A stretch of DNA of 64,000 bases, taken from the NCBI GenBank assembly GCA_038496675.1, contig CM076660.1, positions 9,916,816 through 9,980,815 of the forward strand. The letters run 5' to 3'. Under the pieces are notes generated by a model, which saw only the letters and a program-made list of their open reading frames with translations, did no database searches and had not been told where the DNA came from. This DNA comes from Rachycentron canadum. Taxonomy: Eukaryota; Chordata; Actinopteri; Carangiformes; Rachycentridae. The translations under genes were made by a program, and so were the position numbers. Below are positions 1 to 11,112 of this stretch, in pieces; position 1 is the stretch's first letter; each line of letters begins with the position of its first letter.

Positions 1-1633
1 TGTTAAATCAGAGAAGGGTCTACGCTGACTTGCACATAGCTTGAGGAATCCACGCTGGACGCAAACAGATTCATGAACTGGCCAGTGAAAATGCAAATGT
101 GTAACTAAATGTAAATTAAAGTGTATTAAATAGCATCAGGTTTTTACAGGTACTTCTATTGTCACAATTTTATTGTCTCGTTCTGCTATACCTTCTGAGC
201 TTAGAATGTCATTATGACCGCATCAGAGAGAAGCCACATCGTACATCGTGTCTCATCTGTCATGTCTTTTTTGTAACACATCTTTCACTCTGGTTTGACA
301 AATGATGTACAACCCTTTGTCTCCGTCAGTCTGTCTGTTTCTTTGTCCTTTGTATAGTCTGTATCACCCACACACAAGCGCACCCTTTTCTGTTTAGCGG
401 CTATGCAGTTACATTCCTCCTCCTGAAAGTGATCTGACAGGGACCCTTAACCAATAACCCCCAGGTGAAGAACCTTTGTTTTCACTCAATATATGTGCTA
501 ATCACAGACATGCATCTTCTTTCTTCACCCACACCCCTCTTCCATGCATTCAAAATTATTTTATAAAACAAACTCATACATGTACCTTCTGGAGCTTTTA
601 CTCACTTCTCAAATACAACGATATCTCCACACTCCTCCTTCCTCCATGTTCTTGCCCTAATTTAATTGTCAGTCTTTGGTCTGCCAGTGGATGCTCCCCC
701 ACTGTGATAGCACCTGCACAGAACCTCAGTGCTGGGCTGTGGAACTGATCCTGGATCAGTTCGAGGGGTCAATCTGAATGCTGGAGTTTGTGGGCTTATA
801 TATGCTCGTGGGACTTGTCTGGAATTTGCATGCCTTACTCTACCATTAAAAAGGTTGAGGGCAACCTCTAAAATATGGAAATTTTGAAGGTCGTAAGTAG
901 TTTAAAGTTTTTGTTCAAAGGTAATATTGGAATATGAATCGCATTTAGATGAGGGTTGGGTGTACACACGTGGGAGTAATTTTGTAGGGCTTACTGCTGA
1001 CAACAGTATCAGATCAACACACATTTCTGCATTTGTTCTTTTTCTACCTGTTTTGTTCTTGTGCCTCTGCTACTTTGTCTCTGTCACACTCTCACACACA
1101 CACACAGTACAGTGTTATAATAATGATGTATCACTATGATCTCTCTCCTTACTGTCTCCTTGGGAGAGTGAGAAAGCACCTGTCTACCCGTTTTGGCACC
1201 ACAGTAGTGTGAGGACAACCTGGCATGACAGAGCCGGATGTTCTCACAGGATTAAGTGGGCCAAATATGTATGAGTACATGGCACAGGTGGAGACATCAG
1301 GGCATAAGAGTCCTCTAAAGCTAGGTCAAGTTCCTCCTCTGGCATCATTAAAGGAGAAAAAGATAAGAGGAAAATAATGTGAACAGGGAACTGTTCTGTG
1401 AGGTCCTGTTTGCCATCAAGCACGACAAAACTTGTTTGCTTGTACTACAAAAATTGTGACACTTCAAACCAGTGACAACAACAATTAAGTACATTGAATG
1501 CAGCTGATTCTAGTTCTCTAGCTGGGAATAATAATGCCTTATTGCAGGTCTTGATTTTGTTGCTGCTTTTCCAGGAAGTGGGCAATGATTGTTAAGTTGC
1601 TGATGATGTTCTGTGTTTATGTCTCTCTTCCAG
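1..1633. other. stk32a upstream intron (inferred)
   Basis: I find no exon here that matches the rest of STK32A. The stretch is AT-rich with a short CA run near 1093-1106. It is inferred to be intron because the next exon starts at 1634 in phase 0 behind a good acceptor. An unrecognised stk32a exon cannot be excluded. Confidence 0.6.
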
Positions 1634-1698
1634 AATGGTCATTTGCAGCAGCGATTGGATAACGTCCAGCGAGACTTTATTGTCTTCAACAGAGAAAA
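1634..1698 (+). CDS. stk32a: stk32a penultimate coding exon
   Basis: The exon is 65 nt. The acceptor is tctcttccag/AATGG and the donor is GAAAA/gtaagg. It starts in phase 0 and ends two bases into a Lys codon. It encodes 21 full residues including VQRDFIVFNRE, strongly matching the STK32A tail. Confidence 0.9.
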
Positions 1699-2712
1699 GT
1701 AAGGAACCTCCACTACCTGTCTTTACCCACAACCCATATTGCACATCTTTCTGTGAAATAATGAGCATGGGAGACACATTATCATAGTTGTGGAGCTAAT
1801 GACACCTCTTGTATCTAATTAAGTCCTTTTAAATATTTTATGTTCTTTTCAAACAGAATCTTTAATTCATGCCATTTGGTCGACAGTATATATATGGTTA
1901 ATAAAACGTTCTGTGGTTTGTCGACTAACACTTTTCTTTGCCGGCTGGTGAAAGCATGTAGGCTGGTGTGAGAGGAAAGTAATGTGGCTATTTGTAGCAG
2001 AAGATCTGGTCCATAAACAGTACGTGGGTGTGTGATTAAGGTGAAAACACAGCAAATGGAAAGGAAGGGTGCCCCCATGTTGAGTATAAGATGTAGAATG
2101 AGAATTATGTTGATGAAGTTTCAGTCAGTGAATCCAGAACTGAATAAATTAGAGTCAAGGAATAACATTCACCACTAATTTGCATAACTAACACGAGGTG
2201 TTACTCAGGCAAGTGAAAGGCAAAACTAACAGAACTAAATAATAATAATAAGGCTAGACCAAAATATATTCATGCACAGACATTTCATAAGAACTGATTA
2301 CTACCACAGTCAAGTCATAGCCCAAAAAAAAGAGAGGGTAAACTGTCTTTTTAAGAGATACTTACAAGGCATGACAAATGGATGGGTAAACTGGCACAAG
2401 GCTAAGAGAAAGATAAAAGGATAAAATGTCTGGTATTAGCAGGTATCTTTGGTCATTACAGGCCAAAAATGTGAACTGTCTGGAATATTATTTTATGTGA
2501 ACTTCTTTTCTGTTACTAATAGAACAGACTTGTTTGCTTTCTTTAGATACAGGCATATGTTCAATATTAACAAGAGGTGTTCTGTACTCAACAGGTCAAG
2601 GAAAGCAGTGGTGGACTCAGAGTCTTCTGAGCTGTCCATGAGTGAGAAGAACAAGGCAATAGAGGATGGACAGAATAACAACGTTGAGCCAGCTGCCTAC
2701 TTACCAGGATAG
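1634..2712 (+). CDS. stk32a: stk32a 3' end (two last coding exons), partial gene
   Basis: This is the C-terminal tail of serine/threonine kinase 32A (YANK1 family, AGC-like kinases); the catalytic domain is upstream of the window. Two exons (1634-1698 and 2595-2712) join through a split Lys codon (AA|G) and give 60 residues ending in TAG at 2710-2712. The first encodes a stretch with LDNVQRDFIVFNREK, which I align to LDSVQKEFIIFNREK near the C-terminus of human STK32A. The second contains EDGQNNN, the motif just before the human C-terminus. Both exons have good splice sites (cttccag/ and /gtaagg for the first, caacag/ for the second). No earlier stk32a exon could be recognised in 1-1633. The gene converges on dpysl3, as in human 5q32. 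Sure of the family; STK32A over STK32B/C rests on motif recall and synteny. Confidence 0.9.
1699..2594 (+). other. stk32a: stk32a last intron
   Basis: GT-AG intron of 896 nt between the two stk32a exons. Nothing else is recognised in it. Confidence 0.8.
2595..2712 (+). CDS. stk32a: stk32a last coding exon with stop
   Basis: The acceptor is tactcaacag/GTCAAGG. The first G completes the Lys codon from the previous exon, then 38 residues follow to TAG at 2710-2712. It contains EKNKAIEDGQNNN. Nine residues (VEPAAYLPG) follow the conserved NNN, where the human protein, as I recall it, has one. The exon is poorly conserved outside EDGQNNN, as expected for this tail. Confidence 0.85.
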
Positions 2713-3898
2713 GTCTTATATGAGAGTCCTGCTTACTCCCTTATCACTTGCACCTGCCCACAGCTTGTAGATCAGCAATTTACACGCAGACACCTATTGT
2801 TCTATCAGCATTGGCACTTACAACTGGTCTTCAGTGTTCCCGCACCACTATTTCATCTTCCACAAACAAATGCAGCACTGTATGCACCTGTGAATCACTG
2901 TTCACCCACTAAAGAAACATTATCAAGAGCTCTGAAAACTGCTGGAGTGAAATGGACTCCTGAAGCAGCAGCCATGCCAGAGCCAGGCTTTTCGGCTTTC
3001 GAGTGTCACTCATGTCATGCTCCCTGACATCACTCTGGTGCTCTAAGGGCTGCTCAACCTCTACTCTGGGCAGTGTGCTGAAGAAAAAAAAGAGGTCACT
3101 TCCCTGCCAAAAAGGAGAACGTGCCACACCTGCTCAGCTGTTACAAGATATAAAGTCTGATGTGGTCAAGTATGGCTGAAAGCAGTTTATATTGCTGTTG
3201 TCTTGAGCAGGACAAGACATTTGCTGGCTAATTACAATTATTTGGATAAAACAATGGTTGTACAGTGCTACACTCAATGGCATGGCACAAGGAGTTGAGT
3301 AGGCAACATACTGTAAACTAAAAAACACTTGCTTGAACGACTTTGTTCCATGTGATCTACATGACCTGAGAGTCAAGCATGACACTAAGAGTACATAATA
3401 TTAAAATGGAGACGTTAGCAAGATAAAAATGGGGCCTTTGTTTTCACCACAGCAACCACAGATTCCTCTAAGGTAGAAATTAACTAGATGAACTGTAGGC
3501 TTAAGCAAGAATGGCTCACTTCATCATAGTAGCAGATACATGGTTGTAATGGTCTTTATGCTTAGCTTTGCTAGTCAAGCTAACAAAGATGGTAGGACCG
3601 CAACATTTGGTTCAATGGACCAGCTCCATCAGCTGCAGATTTAGGCAAAACATGGTCCACGTTTCCTTTACCTCTGTATCTTTTAAGTTATTGTTAGGGA
3701 AAAATATAGAATTTAGAAATGCAGTTAAACAATTGATTTTAAATTAAGCTAAAATTAAGGTCTATTCTTGACCTTGAAGCTGCTTAGTTAACCCAATGCG
3801 GCTGAACGGTCTTCCTTAAACTGGGTTTAAAATCCTTTAAATGTTGACAATTAGGTATAACTTTTGCCTCAATCTGCAAATGGCCAGCTGGGTCATCA

Positions 3899-3904
3899 AA
3901 TAAA
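3899..3904 (+). terminator. candidate stk32a poly(A) signal AATAAA
   Basis: An AATAAA hexamer about 1.2 kb after the stk32a stop, followed by a GT-rich stretch. Other hexamers exist (AATAAA at 4568, ATTAAA at 3400), so the real cleavage site is undecided. Confidence 0.25.
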
Positions 3905-4747
3905 GCTATGACTACATAGAAAAGGTACATGGTAGATGTTATATGTTCTGCACTGAACCTTGCTTTGCACATGCTTCTTCATCAATTGTAGCATTTATGC
4001 ACAGAGAGACAAAAAAAAATCTTAAACTGTGAGTGAATACTTATTCCCTTAGGGATGGTTTTATAGACAAGGATTAAACGTAGTCCTAGATAATGTTCAT
4101 CCTTCACTGGTCTGCACTGAAATTTGTTTTTGTCAAATTTTTTTTGATGTCTTTCCCTTATTGTGTTGAATACAATCACATCTGTGCCACCAGATAAGTC
4201 TGTAAACTTGTTTTGCAATTAATTGCTCCCACAGAAGAATAATGCATTTGCAGTCTGCTTGTACAAGTCATGTGCAGATGGTATTCAAACATAATCTGAA
4301 TTTCAGCATTAATATCAATATTGATTTTCACAATTTTTCACAATCAATTGTTAACAAGAAAACTGTGAAGGAAACAAATAAACATCAGGCAACACCCCTC
4401 ATTCATACTGAGATTAACTGTAGACTTAGCAAAAACCACCTCATAGGAACCAAACCTGTCCCTGAAGGTGGCAGAGGGATGCCTTATACTGTAGATATGG
4501 CACACAGCTGATTCCCTTAAACTATATGTGGGGGTAGTAAAATCCTGAGCTTTTTTCACAATCGGTAAATAAATGTGATTTCTACTATTACCTAGTCATT
4601 CTATTGACCTTGATCCTATCCATCTACAATATGACTCAATCCTTTCAAGTCTATTAATACTTGTAATTATATTGAATGACATTTTCACTTCAAAACGGTT
4701 GGCACTTTTCTATTGGAAATTGGTACAATGTTTTGACTTATCTTTGT

Positions 4748-4779
4748 GTTGTTGTTGTTGTTGTTGTTATTGTTGTTGT
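4748..4779. repeat. (GTT)n microsatellite
   Basis: About ten GTT units with one interruption (TTATTG) in intergenic DNA. Confidence 0.9.
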
Positions 4780-7700
4780 CACTAATGTAATTTTACAGAT
4801 CCAAAGGTGGTTTATTGTATAAGTGGTAAAATCTAGTGGGACAGTTAGACAGATGGACTAATCGTGAATAATGGTTATAGAAACACCACATAGATTGGGT
4901 TTATTGCATCAAGTTTGTGACAATAATCACCTGATGTGGCAGATTTGACCCTTCCAAAAAGTGAAGGTATGAAATAACCATTGATAAATAGTATTTGACC
5001 CTGGTAATACAATTGTTTAAGAAAACTTCTGTCTAAAAAAATGATTTAGTCAGAATAGCATTGTTCTACACTTGTGAATTTCATCCCTATTAAGGTTTTG
5101 TTGTCCTTCAGTTGTCACTGTGTGTTTATTGTATTCAGATGTGATGGAGTTGCAAACTATTAAGGTGTGCCTTAAATAATGACTTTGTTTTTCTGAACCA
5201 GCCTGGCTGCCTTGTGCTTTATTTCACTTTGTCTTTCTGAATTTACCAAATTGAATTGATTAAGAATTCTAAGTAAAACGGCATAAAGAGTAGCATTAAT
5301 AATAATTGTTTTTTATCAATATCAAGAATACTGAAATTATATTAGAAAAGAGGGGAAAGGGTGTTAGTCATACTAATAGTAAATAAAATAATAAACTTTT
5401 TTAAAACCTCAATTAAACTTGGATATTAAGACATGCTCTCCAGTATCCTAAATACAATGCTGCCCCCCAGTGTTAGCTGACTAGAAGTACAGTTTATATC
5501 CTGCAGAGGGTGGAGAGGCTTTCTATAAGCACCTATGGTTAACATGCAAAAGTATATTACTCAGCCAAAAGGAGAAGTACATTGTACACATACCAAACAA
5601 CCAGCATTCTTCATTCCCAACTTCAGAAGCCACTGTTTATCTTCACATGAATTGTATCTAATTTGGCAAAGTATTACCCTCTTCACTCTCCCTCATAATG
5701 AAACCTCAGCACCAGACATTCTCCAGATGCTTTTCTTATTCTCGCTCTCTCACCCACAAACATCCACCATTGGCGGATTTAAGTCCACCGCTTTCTGAGG
5801 TCATCTAGAGGTCATGGTCCCTTCTCTCCTTCATAGTGGGCAAAGCTGAGGCAACACTCTTTCCACATTAATTGCTGATTTGGGGAGGATTTTCAAATGA
5901 TAAATGCTTCCAATCTGCCTGACATTATTACAGAGAAGATACAAAGAAGCAAACCTCACACAAATGCACACACAAACACAAGAATGTGATTCTTTATTTA
6001 TAAGAAAGGAATAGGACTAAATAATCTTATCAGAATATTACTCATGACAGAAATATTTCCTCACTGCAGTTAGACTTTCTCATTTTGCAACTTGCAGCAC
6101 TAACACGCAACCAACACACACAACTCCTGTTTAGACTGAGCTTGACGGCTGCATCTCTATGTCCAAACCTAGTTTGAACTTTATGATTGTCATTTATCTC
6201 ATCTGACAAGATTACTGTGATGTCATGAGGCATTTACCCACCATTTAACAATGCATGTGGGTCCTTGCAGTGGTTTTACTTTTTGACCTCACAGTGAGGT
6301 TGAGTGTGTATAATAAGACAAACAATGAGACTGAGTGCATGCTTTAGACAGCTTTTGTTTTGTCAGCAGGCCTGAACTTTTGCAACTGATTTTTTGCTTA
6401 ATTTTTCTTATACAACCTAACAATGAGAGCATTGTGAATGTGTCCTTTTGTTAAATTACTTCCATTGCAATCGGTGTTCACAGTATTATGCCCGATTTAC
6501 ATACAGATCAGACAAAATTGAAAAAACAAAGAAGCACAACAAAGATTAAAATAAAATGTAGGATAGAATATTAAAATAGCAAAATAGATTCCAAAACAGA
6601 CAAAATCAACAAACAAACAAAAAAACATTAAATATGTTGTCACAATATGTATAAAATAAGATGAACACACTAAATGACAGAAACTGCCAGGGAAATGTAT
6701 ATTGTTAAGATGCATAAGAGTGTTTTGAAAGGGTGCAAGGACAAGATCACATTAAGTCTTTAACATTATTAGTGAAAGGAAATTCTACAATGACCAGGTA
6801 GCCAGTGAAGAGGTACAGAGAAAGGGGTGATAGTTGAATGAGTTAAAACCATTTTAACTTAATTTTGAACCAACTGCAAATGGTAAAGAACTTTGAATTT
6901 TGTCATTTGAGTTGTGCAAACCTGAGGAGATAAAAGCAAGGATGTATATCTCCAGGTCAGAAGAGGATAAAATGCCATAATTTTGGTGAAAAAGCAAGAC
7001 TGTACAGTTTTCCTGACTCAGAGGTCAGAGTCAAACAGCACTCCTAGGTTTTAAGCAACAGGTGTAATTTAAAACGATAGACTACCAAGGTTGTTGTGGA
7101 TCTCAGCTTTGGTGTTATTTAACTGGGGAAACATAAGAGGTGTGACTTACCTTTGTGAGCTGCTGCTGAGTTTTGATGTTCACACAAACCGCCACACACT
7201 AAGTTCACTGCAATGTCTTTTCAATGTTTCATTCTTTTCTATTCCAGTCCTCCCTGCAAAAATGACAAAAATACTTGTTAAAGTAAACCTACTTTTGCCC
7301 CTCCAGTGAGACAAAGCTGCTTCACATTAAAAAGCTGTACAGAGACAGCGAGAGTCCATTTATTGATAAGCAGGAAACAGGAAAGATTACATTTGCATAA
7401 ACATTTTTGAGGTTGTCAATTAAAAATATATTGATTTAGTACTATTGTAGGACTACAGCAGTTTAATATTATGTATCTGATTTTGTTGACAAGTTATAGC
7501 ATGAGCAGCAACAGCAGAGAAACCTGGACACAACACATAAGCTCATGATGTTTACCTTATGTCTTAGCAGCTTCTAGCTGCTGGCTAAGCTAGGACAAGC
7601 TAGCCCAGGCCAAAGTTAGCAAGTTCTAAACCAAAGCCACTATCTCAACTTCAGCTACAACGAGGACATGTACAACTACTGCTGAACAGTTGTGAAAGGT

Positions 7701-8290
7701 TTCACCATTACTCATGTGTATGTTGTTGTCAACTATAAACAATATAAGTAGACATACCAGTAAAAGTTAACTTCAAGTGTTGAAATCCTCTCCTCTGCTG
7801 GCGTGAATCCCGTTTGTGCCAACGACAGTGAGGCCAACATGTTGCCATAGCTACTTGAATTAGTGGACGGTTGTTCACTGTTTCGTGTAAAGCAGGAAAA
7901 CACAACCACAGCGTTGTGTTAATGTTGCCTACAGTAAGCTGTGCACGGCGCCTGTTTGTTATTTGTCCTGTCAACTGTCAATGAATCACTTTATTACTAT
8001 TGAAAACTCAAAAAAAAAACCAAACAAAACGGTTTGTTAAAATGGCTCATGGAAGTGGAATAAAAGTCTTTGTGCTTAATATATCAAACAAAGGGACTGT
8101 GTATTAAAGGCCTGCCTCTAATAAAGGCCCGTAATCTCCAGCGATTGAGGTAAAGGCCCGGAGGAAATGCGGTGTTTTTTTGTTTTTTTTTTTCACTTAG
8201 AATAAACATCTTTATTTAAAACAGATCTACGACATGTGAAGAGGCATGCCATGTCACTTTTAAAAAAGCAGGAGAAGAAAGGGATAGAAG

Positions 8291-8775
8291 CTGATTGGAC
8301 GACTTATACCTGCGTCCTGATTGGTCGATTTCTATCTGCCTTCTGATTGGTTGATTTAAAACGGCGTCCTAATTTGTCAATTTAAAGCTGCCTCCTGATT
8401 GGTCGATGTCTCTCTACCTAGTAATTGGTCAATTAAAAGCCTGCACCTCAGATTTTTTTTCCTAGCTCCTGATTGGTCATTTAAATTTTTTCCCCTAGCA
8501 ACTGGTTGGGATTAAAAGATGACTCCTGATTGATCGAGTTAAAATATTCCGGACTCCTGATTGGTCGATTTAAAGCTGGCTCCAGGTTGGGCAATTTTTT
8601 CCTAGCTCCTGATTGGTCAATTTTTTTTTTTTTTACCCTAGCAACTGATTGGTCTATTAAAAGCTGGCTCCTAATTGGTTGATTTAAAATTTTTTCCTGA
8701 TTCCTGATTGGTCAATTTTTTTGTAGCTCCTGATTGGTCAATTTTCTTTTTTCCCCTAGCAACTGATTGGTCCTG
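8291..8775. repeat. degenerate 26-bp tandem array of inverted CCAAT boxes
   Basis: About 17 units share a core ctcctgattggtc. Thirteen keep ATTGG exactly, the inverted CCAAT box, at 8294, 8320, 8346, 8398, 8424, 8472, 8560, 8612, 8648, 8674, 8707, 8733 and 8766. Degenerate cores sit at 8372, 8505, 8529 and 8586. Adjacent cores are commonly exactly 26 bp apart; the exceptions are mostly longer and coincide with T-run insertions. After the core, units often continue gatttaaagctgg, or a T-run followed by cccctagcaa. The reverse complement of the core, GACCAATCAG, fits the NF-Y consensus. It lies between the stk32a and dpysl3 3' ends. Confidence 0.9.
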
Positions 8776-9273
8776 ATAATTCGGAAACTATAAATGTGAA
8801 AAGATGGGTTGACAGTCATATACTTCATGGGGTACTTGGGTACTTATTACCAAGTAATGAGATTTTATACAAAGATTTTATCATTTGCCTGGGTGGTATT
8901 ATGAATACATGCTCTATGCAGTTGAATTTGCAAAGCAACTTATGTAAATTCTATATAAAGCCTACAAACTGCATCAACACTAAAATCAGACACCAATTCA
9001 ACCTGAATCAGCATTTATTTTTAATTTATGTATATTTAATTTATAAATGTGAATGAGCCTATTTTGTTTTGTTTTGTTTTGTTTTTTTTGCAATATGTAA
9101 AGATAAAATATGTATTGCAATATAAAAAACTGGCCTATTATCACATTTTTTAATCAAATAGTAATGATAATGGAAAAAATTCTATTCATTAAAAAGACTA
9201 TTCATATGAACCATTATTTCATCCCAATCTCTGGTGCACGTCTTGAATAATAAAAAATAAAAAGAGATATCAG
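8776..9273. other. intergenic spacer downstream of dpysl3
   Basis: AT-rich DNA between the CCAAT array and the inferred dpysl3 cleavage region. It holds a (TTTTG)n-like tract at 9062-9089. No gene is seen. Confidence 0.6.
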
Positions 9274-9274
9274 T

Positions 9275-11017
9275 CAGTCAGTTGCAACTCATGTTTATTC
9301 AGGAAACAAATCATACCTCCACAACACACCTTATTTTTGACCTGCCATTTCTGGGTTTTGATACAACAGTAAAAAAGAAACAACATAAAAACAATAACAA
9401 AGGTTGTCAAACTAACATAAATACAACAAACCACTATTTGTGCCTGCCTCAGAGTTTGCCACACCACTGCCAAATAAAAACGCCATCTCCTTCCTGCCCT
9501 CCCCCACAGTGGGACAGCAACAGAAATAAAGGCTTCCCTTGCTGCACCACAATCCTCTGCCTTATCAGAAAACTGCAGAGACATAAAAAAGAGCTCTGAG
9601 CCCCCACCCCCCGACACAATCAGATCCAGAGTGTTTCAGGTCATATTCAGGCTGATGTTGAATTAGTATTGGTCAGGGTTGTGTTAGGTGGCTATGTTGG
9701 AATGACAAGGGAATGATGGTCTTTCCTCTTGCCCTATAATGAGAGCCCAGTTTGTCAAGAATGAAAAAGTAAAGCCAGAGGTGAAGTGCTGTTATCTGAA
9801 TGCAGATTCTTGTTACTTAGTCATTTAATTGCATCTGTTTTTTGTTTTTTTGTAGTTGTCCTCAATAGCAAAGCTCTTCTTTTCAAGTTATGATCTACAA
9901 GGAACTGTTTGTATTTCTTATTCAGGTTTTTATCTTTTTTTCTTCTATTGTCCTTCTCAAGATGATATCAGAATGACAGAAGCAGGCAATAAGCTAGAAG
10001 CAAATGCAAAGGACGGATTCTTACACTGTTCTTTTTTTATACAGCCATGATGGGGTGAAAAAAAAAAACTGACATAAACCTTTTGGGATAAAGAATAGTA
10101 GAACCCTTTCTAATATTACTGTTTTCTATTCTTTTGTCTTCACAAAAATCTTTTCTTTAGCAGATGAATCTTCCTTTTTTATAACATCAATAATTATGTG
10201 ATCAGTACATCATGGGGATGGTATTCATCAAGTACCTCAGGGCAGGGGGGTAAAAGGATCATGGATCACGTCACCCATGTGAATGTGGTCCATGCAGCTC
10301 CATGTCCAACAGCACCCCTGCACTAAGATGTGATAAACACTTTTTACTTGGTCCAGTAAACCCAAACTGGCTGCAACAACATCATTCACAAAGCTACATT
10401 ACATCTACTGTATATACAATGCCACCTAGAGCTAAACAACTGCATGATAATACATGGCTAATGTGGGATCTAATGTTATGTTTTGCTTACTATGGAGAAA
10501 GCAGGCTACTGAAAAGAGGGTGACATTGAAAGCCGAACAGGATGAAAGAACCATAGCATCATTCTGAGAAAAACAGTATCCATTTTCCTTTGAGAGCACA
10601 TTGCGTTTTCTTTTCCTGTTGAGTGTGATGGCATGCAGTTTTACTGGTGTGTTTTCCCATTACCAAAGGACCAAGAGGACATGTTTTCACTGCCTGTGTA
10701 GTATATTCTGCACTGAGTAGAAGTGAGGCTAATACGGGTTACGTGTATTGTGTTTTGGTGGTAACTTTATCCTTTAGACGCAATTCCAGACCACTTCAGT
10801 AATCAACACTGGTCCAAATTCCCCAGGAAAAGGGATAATGTTCTCATCTGAGCAAGGTAGCATTGTGACAGGTAAGGCATGAGGATTCAGTGTTTTGCTC
10901 TTTTAACTTTTAACTAATCGTGGTCCTCTGCATCTCCTCCTCCCTCCCACCCTCCCTCCCACCCTGCACTCTGGCTGCTGCCGTTTTCTGGATGCGTCCC
11001 CCTCTCCTTCCTGCTGT
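9275..11017 (-). other. dpysl3: dpysl3 3'UTR (inferred)
   Basis: The sequence runs uninterrupted from the dpysl3 stop codon to the candidate poly(A) signal. No coding frame here has family similarity. The extent is inferred from the AATAAA at 9294-9299 and the downstream T-rich element. Confidence 0.5.
9294..9299 (-). terminator. dpysl3: candidate dpysl3 poly(A) signal
   Basis: On the minus strand this reads AATAAA, followed about 25-50 nt later by a T-rich element (plus-strand A-rich 9250-9265). It would give a 3'UTR of about 1.7 kb. This is the best-looking site by context, but other hexamers exist and the 3'UTR could be longer. Confidence 0.5.
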
Positions 11018-11112
11018 TTAACTGAGGGATGTGATGTTGGAACGACCACCAGGGGGCACTACAATACGCCGGCCAGCAGGCCTGATAGGAACGTCATCTG
11101 GGGTGGGGGGAC
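11018..11112 (-). CDS. dpysl3: dpysl3 exon 14 (last, with stop)
   Basis: The acceptor reads tgtccag/GTCCCCC on the minus strand, and TAA is at 11018-11020. It encodes a variable stretch (TPDDVPIRPAGRR) and then the family-invariant IVVPPGGRSNITSLS. The GGCACT-type CTCF-like motif at 11046-11060 lies within the PPGGR codons. Confidence 0.95.

Larger units (their letters stand above)
2713..8290. other. stk32a 3'UTR and stk32a-dpysl3 intergenic DNA
   Basis: The proximal part is presumably stk32a 3'UTR. The rest is AT-rich with no coding exon I can support. It holds a GTT repeat at 4748-4779 and, near 8104-8160, three copies of the heptamer aaaggcc. Short open frames here lack splice context or family similarity. 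Confidence 0.6.
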
